Shown piece by piece: positions 60,781 to 64,000 of a stretch of DNA of 64,000 bases. Each line of letters begins with the position of its first letter. Within the stretch, counting starts at the first letter, position 1. The DNA lies in NCBI GenBank assembly GCA_046328715.1, contig JAXLWB010000006.1:186001-250000 (forward strand), read 5' to 3'. Source of the DNA: JAXLWB01 sp046328715. Lineage in GTDB: Bacteria; Chloroflexota; Anaerolineae; Caldilineales; Caldilineaceae. Position numbers and translations under genes: made by a program. The notes below the pieces were generated by a model, which saw only the letters and a program-made list of their open reading frames with translations, was not told the origin of the DNA and made no database searches.

Positions 60781-61164
60781 ATGATCCATCTGGCTTCGTT
60801 CCAAAACCAGCTACGTCTCTGGCTACATCTGTCGATCGGGCAGCCAACCAGGAGGAGTGCGCAGCAGCAGTTTCAGACGCTGGCCGACCAGGATGCCATC
60901 CAGCGCCATCATCTCGCCTTGCATCGTGCCTGCAAACGACTTGCACTGCGTCACCCAGAGTGGGTGCAGCGCCGCTTTGACGAGGAGTTTCTTTGCCAAA
61001 TGAGCAGTGGCCCCGTTCTTCCCACCGGACCAGAACTGGCCGCCGCTTGGGATCGCCGTTTTGGCCTGCTTTCTACGCCGTCGGTACGTTGCCAGCAGAT
61101 GGCACAACTGGTAAGTGTAGCCAACCACTTCCTCGCCTGCTATGAACAGGAACAGCTATCCTAA
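60781..61164 (+). CDS. hypothetical helical protein
   Basis: 127 residues starting MIHLASFQNQLRLWLHLSIG, with AAGGAGGG at good spacing. Predicted mostly helical and rich in Gln, Leu and Arg; two Cys (about 93 and 120) and no membrane segment. I recognise no family. It lies 64 bp before the STAS-like gene, and the pair may be co-translated. Confidence 0.7.
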   Translation: MIHLASFQNQLRLWLHLSIGQPTRRSAQQQFQTLADQDAIQRHHLALHRACKRLALRHPEWVQRRFDEEFLCQMSSGPVLPTGPELAAAWDRRFGLLSTPSVRCQQMAQLVSVANHFLACYEQEQLS

Positions 61165-61227
61165 GAACAAGCAGTGAATGAAATGAAACCCACAAAGATG
61201 TGAAACCAGAAAGTAAGGAGAAGCACC

Positions 61228-61794
61228 ATGATCAACCCAACCTCATCCAATCCAATGTCCATCGCCCTACCCCAACGTATCCGTACGCTATTGAAGACCG
61301 TGTGGGAGCGTCGGAAACGACCTTCGTCCTCTAGCAAAAGGGCGGCGACAATCGTCGACACGAAGCCCATGCTGCTCACGTTGCGAGAAGCGCCGATGCC
61401 AGGCCGAAATGACGTTGTCTGTCTGGAAGTCGAGGGGGCACTCAACCGCCATACCTATCTGCGCTTGATCGAAACCGCCCGCACCCATCACAGCCTAGGG
61501 CGGCGGAGTCTATTGCTCGAGCTGCAACAGGTGAGTGAAATTGAGATCTCAGGCTTTTTCGCCTTGCTCAGCATTGCCCGACTCTACAGTGGACAGCCGT
61601 TGCTCGACCCAGAAAGTGGCTGGGATGGATTGCGCCAGGCAATGGAGGAGATCACGCCAGAGTTGGCTGAACGGGTGAAAGTAGTGGCACCCTCGCCAGC
61701 CGTCGCCAGGCGTCTGGCGAGCAGCACCATGGGTCAATTCTGGGAACTCTACCCGGATCGAGAGCATGCACTTGCCGCGTTGCCTCCAATGTAA
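61228..61794 (+). CDS. STAS-domain-like protein
   Basis: 188 residues with a Ser/Lys-rich N-terminal 50. Residues about 60-185 fit a STAS fold: strand VVCLEVEGALNRHTYLRLI, strand SLLLELQQVSEIEISGFFALLSIARL, the latter holding the usual [D/E]xSG position (EISG) where anti-sigma antagonists are phosphorylated on Ser. The C-terminal VKVVAPSPAVARRLASSTMG matches the last strand-helix of that fold. An anti-sigma partner kinase is not encoded here. The start follows AAGGAGAAGCACC. Confidence 0.75.
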   Translation: MINPTSSNPMSIALPQRIRTLLKTVWERRKRPSSSSKRAATIVDTKPMLLTLREAPMPGRNDVVCLEVEGALNRHTYLRLIETARTHHSLGRRSLLLELQQVSEIEISGFFALLSIARLYSGQPLLDPESGWDGLRQAMEEITPELAERVKVVAPSPAVARRLASSTMGQFWELYPDREHALAALPPM

Positions 61795-61824
61795 TTTTTT
61801 GGCTCAGTGGGATCTCAGAGACAA

Positions 61825-61891
61825 GACCTCCGGGAGGTGGCGCAATGAAGTCGGCTCATTCGTCTCACGCCGCCGCCACCTCCCGGAGGTC
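61825..61891. repeat. ACCTCCCGGAGGT inverted repeat
   Basis: GACCTCCGGGAGGTGGCG (61825-61842) pairs perfectly with 61874-61891 around a 31-nt loop; each arm is itself a CCTCCSGGAGG palindrome. It lies in the 219-bp gap between the STAS-like and cytochrome genes and may weaken read-through. Confidence 0.75.
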
Positions 61892-62013
61892 GGATCGGAT
61901 TACACCCCTTCGATTCCCCTTGAGCCCTATTTTTCAACTCATGTTACGCACTTGTCGTTTCAACCAAGCACTAATAATTACAAAGCACAACAGCAGTCAA
62001 AAGGAAAGCAATC

Positions 62014-62919
62014 ATGAAAAAGTTTTTCAAGTGGACAGCCATCCTTCTTATTTCATGGATCGGTGTGATTGTACTGGCACTGGCAGTCATCTATGCCGTC
62101 AGTATCGTACGGCTGAATCACAGCTATGAAATTGCAGGCACGCCGTTGACCATCTCCAGCGATGCCGACACGCTTGTTGAGGGCAAGCGCCAATTTACGA
62201 CCCGTGGCTGCGCCGATTGTCACGGCGCAGATGGAGCGGGCAAGCTGGTGGTTGACGATCCACTCATCGGCACGGTAATGGCTGCCAATCTCACAAATGG
62301 CAAGGGTGGCATCGGCGCAACCTACCAGAACAGCGACTGGGAACGCACCATCCGTCACGGGGTCAAGCCGAATGGCAAGCCACTCTTCATCATGCCATCG
62401 CAAGAATATTATCCAACCAGCGACAGCGACCTCACCGCCCTAGTTTCTTATGTCAAATCATTGGCACCGGTTGATCACACGCCGCAGCCGATTTACGTGG
62501 GACCAATTAGCCGTATCCTCCATGCAACTGCCCTGTTCCCACTTGTCCCCGCTGAAGTGATCGACCACAGCGCGCCCCGTCCGCGGGACGTGGCAAAGGG
62601 CAAAACCAAGGAATATGGCGAATATCTTGCCAATACCTGCAAAGGGTGTCACGGCGCGGGTTTCTCCGGTGGACCCATTCCCGGCATCCCTGCCCAACCG
62701 CCCTATCCTGCCAATTTGACCGCCGACATGGCGACCGGCCTGGGTAGCTGGCAAGAAGCCGACTTTGTGACTGCCCTGCGCACAGGAATGCGACCCGATG
62801 GCACACCGATCGCAACCGTTATGCCCTGGCAAACCTTTCAGGGGATGACCGACGATGAACTGGATGCACTCTGGCTCTATTTGCAATCGGTACCGATCAA
62901 GTCTGCAGGAAACCGCTAG
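62014..62919 (+). CDS. membrane-anchored dihaem cytochrome c
   Basis: 301 residues. One N-terminal membrane helix (about 8-33) anchors the protein, with the rest outside. Two haem c sites, CADCH at 66-70 and CKGCH at 209-213, each lie in a class I-like domain, with later Met residues (MPSQEYYP near 130 and MPWQTFQGM near 270) as possible sixth ligands. The layout resembles cytochrome c subunits of alcohol/sugar dehydrogenases and other mono/dihaem variants. The electron donor is not encoded nearby. AAAGGAAAG precedes the start. Confidence 0.9.
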   Translation: MKKFFKWTAILLISWIGVIVLALAVIYAVSIVRLNHSYEIAGTPLTISSDADTLVEGKRQFTTRGCADCHGADGAGKLVVDDPLIGTVMAANLTNGKGGIGATYQNSDWERTIRHGVKPNGKPLFIMPSQEYYPTSDSDLTALVSYVKSLAPVDHTPQPIYVGPISRILHATALFPLVPAEVIDHSAPRPRDVAKGKTKEYGEYLANTCKGCHGAGFSGGPIPGIPAQPPYPANLTADMATGLGSWQEADFVTALRTGMRPDGTPIATVMPWQTFQGMTDDELDALWLYLQSVPIKSAGNR

Positions 62920-62953
62920 AAGAAATCATTAATAACCCTGGTCAGGACGAGCG

Positions 62954-63352
62954 ATGAATCAACTCACAACACTGTTGGTGTGGAGCAGCTTTGCCCATCT
63001 GGTTGCCGATTGGCTGTTCCAGAATGAATGGATGGTGCGCAACAAGACAAATCTACGCCATCCGGCGGCTTGGGTGCATGGTGGCATTCATGTGCTGGCA
63101 CTGGCCTTCATCCTTCCCGGGTCGCTCGCCCTGCTGATCGGCTTCAGCCACGTTTTGATCGACACCCGCAAGCCGGTCCAATGGTGGAAACGAATCGTCG
63201 GCAAAACCGCCGCCGATCCCAAATCGCAGTTGCCGCAGACGCTCATCGTGGAAATCTGGGTCGATCAGGTAATGCACGTTGTTGTGTTGGCAGTGGTCAA
63301 TTTGCATTGCCCATTGATAAAGCCATTCTTCCACCGCTTACTCGCCAATTAA
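62954..63352 (+). CDS. DUF3307-like membrane protein
   Basis: 132 residues with three to four hydrophobic segments. FAHLVADWLFQNEWMVRNK near the N-terminus and HVLIDTRK near 65 match the conserved His/Asp pattern (HxxxDxxxQ and HxxID) of DUF3307 proteins, whose function is unknown. It lies 34 bp after the cytochrome gene, with a weak AGGACGAG ribosome site, and 8 bp before a terminator, so it closes the transcription unit. Confidence 0.8.
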   Translation: MNQLTTLLVWSSFAHLVADWLFQNEWMVRNKTNLRHPAAWVHGGIHVLALAFILPGSLALLIGFSHVLIDTRKPVQWWKRIVGKTAADPKSQLPQTLIVEIWVDQVMHVVVLAVVNLHCPLIKPFFHRLLAN

Positions 63353-63359
63353 ATGAGCA

Positions 63360-63407
63360 GGGAGCCAACCAGGAAGAAACCTGATTGACTCCCTCTTTCT
63401 CATTTTT
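63360..63407 (+). terminator. intrinsic terminator closing the 59793-63352 genes
   Basis: GGGAGCCAACCAGG pairs with CCTGATTGACTCCC (12 of 14) around AAGAAA, followed by TCTTTCTCATTTTT. Stem, T-run and the trailing CCGC match the terminator at 54039. Confidence 0.9.
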
Positions 63408-63479
63408 CCGCAGATACTACCCGCAGGTGTTCCATAAAGGGAAAACGATGACCTAAGGAATGCAGCGACGGCACCAGCC

Positions 63480-63535
63480 ACTTCCAGGAAGGCTTTGCCG
63501 GTCAACTTTCTCCGTAGACGGACCCTTCCCGGAAG
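63480..63535. repeat. TTCCGGGAA inverted-repeat element, orientation B
   Basis: This is the same element as 60049-60105 with its central part in the opposite direction (GGCTTTGCCGGTCAACTTTC...). About 50 of 57 positions agree after inversion. Confidence 0.75.
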
Positions 63536-63598
63536 TCGTTCGTTCCGCTTCACTTTCTGCCTCGCTTGCTTTCGGCAGCCAATGACTCTCTGATGTTC

Positions 63599-63674
63599 TC
63601 TGGACGATTCGGCACCTCTCTGGACGTTGCTAGCGCGCTTTTCTGACTTTTCAAAGACGAACCTTCTCTAAACT
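63599..63674 (+). promoter_or_regulatory. class B SARP-like promoter for the 63725 gene
   Basis: TCTGGACGATT (63599) and TCTGGACGTTG (63619) lie 20 bp apart, preceded by TCTGATGTTC. TAAACT (63669-63674) lies 50 bp past the second copy and 9 bp past AAAGACG. TAAACTG is shared with the 59607 promoter. Confidence 0.6.
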
Positions 63675-63724
63675 GAGAGCAGCGAAGTCAAGTACAGATT
63701 TACAAATTCAAAAGGAGAATTCAG

Positions 63725-63968
63725 ATGAAACGTTTCACAATCCATACCCAAGCGGTTCGCTCCCAGTTGCTGGTTGTAGGAATCATCTTAACGCATCGCT
63801 GGCCAGCAGCATCCTGCCGCCCAGGCACAAGAGTCTAGCCACCACGTCTTTCTACCCCTGGTTTGCCAACGCCACCAGAGCAATCGGGCGGTGCGATATG
63901 AACGAGCAAGAGCAGCAATTAGCCAAACGAATTCAGTCCGTATCCGAGAAGAGCCGCAGTTCCTTTAA
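63725..63968 (+). pseudogene. short exported peptide with FLPLV motif, frameshifted
   Basis: The ATG at 63725 has AGGAG 7 bp upstream and begins a signal peptide (MKRFTIHTQ...QLLVVGIILT). In that frame translation stops at 63838. One base on, near 63793, the alternative frame reads on through ...AQAQESSHHVFLPLVCQ to a stop at 63966-63968, giving a normal signal-peptide end and the LP tail motif. A one-base indel is the simplest account; a sequencing error is equally possible. Role unknown. Confidence 0.6.
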
Positions 63969-64000
63969 CTGCAATTCGATCTTAGCAAGGGTCGCCAAGG
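63898..64000 (+). CDS. partial gene of unknown function, cut by the window end
   Basis: ATG 63898 opens a frame MNEQEQQLAKRIQSVSEKSR... that stays open to the window end. No good ribosome site is seen, and it overlaps the shifted frame of the exported peptide, so the call is tentative. Soluble, Gln/Lys/Ser-rich start. Confidence 0.35.
   Translation, partial: MNEQEQQLAKRIQSVSEKSRSSFNCNSILARVAK

Overview
The window looks like a chromosomal segment of a Chloroflexota bacterium, most likely Anaerolineae or Caldilineae. The pointers are very large SARP/BTAD-type regulators fused to STAND NTPases and WD40 or TPR repeats, exported proteins with Thr/Pro-rich linkers, RTX and FG-GAP repeats, and exported proteins ending in a short [FY]LP[VIL] tail. 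This is inference from family knowledge; there is no rRNA or housekeeping marker to fix the lineage, and I found no tRNA, rRNA or CRISPR array.

Layout. 1-646: tandem hairpin repeat and a terminator. 647-3010 (-): membrane protein fusing an ABC-permease domain to a GT-C-like glycosyltransferase. 3336-6035 (-): Thr/Pro-rich RTX exoprotein with a heavily frameshifted N-terminus. 6197-6430 (-): small conserved-looking protein. 6.6-7.2 kb: nested inverted-repeat elements. 7224-11708 (+): BTAD-STAND-WD40 regulator. 11804-14946 (-): second RTX exoprotein, also frameshifted. 15255-25667 (-): 3470-residue exported multidomain protein. 26110-45230 (+): regulator operon of a 3933-residue BTAD protein with four NTPase modules, a BTAD-STAND-TPR protein, and an overlapping tandem-cyclase/STAND/TPR protein resembling soluble adenylyl cyclase. 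45335-50818 (-) and 54162-59435 (-): paralogous FG-GAP propeller proteins with an HExxH motif, flanking the divergent exported FnIII-like protein 51102-53945 (+). 59793-63352 (+): six small genes (two unknown, SRPBCC, STAS-like, dihaem cytochrome c, DUF3307-like) ending at a terminator. From 63725 (+): a broken exported peptide and a partial gene.

How the parts may work together. Four leftward transcription units (starts 3010, 6430, 14946, 25667) share one promoter design: a -10 box (TATACT or TATAAT in sense), exactly 8 bp, then direct repeats of TCGTTAY (plus-strand reading) spaced 21, 22 or 24 bp. The right-hand units share a second design: TCTGGACG repeats in 11-bp phase, with a -10-like box 49-50 bp past a TCTGGACG copy. 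Tandem heptamers in 11- or 22-bp phase ending 8 bp from the -10 are the rule known for Streptomyces SARP activators. I therefore infer a regulon in which the local BTAD-STAND proteins switch on a surface/secreted protein set marked by the LP tail. No target binding or export mechanism is shown by the sequence itself.

A second theme is the invasion of coding sequence by palindromic repeats. The same purine-rich hairpin that terminates genes at 3.3, 11.7 and 15.1 kb sits in frame inside the STAND regulators at 8.0, 9.3 and 34.4 kb. Two other repeat families are also read through in frame.
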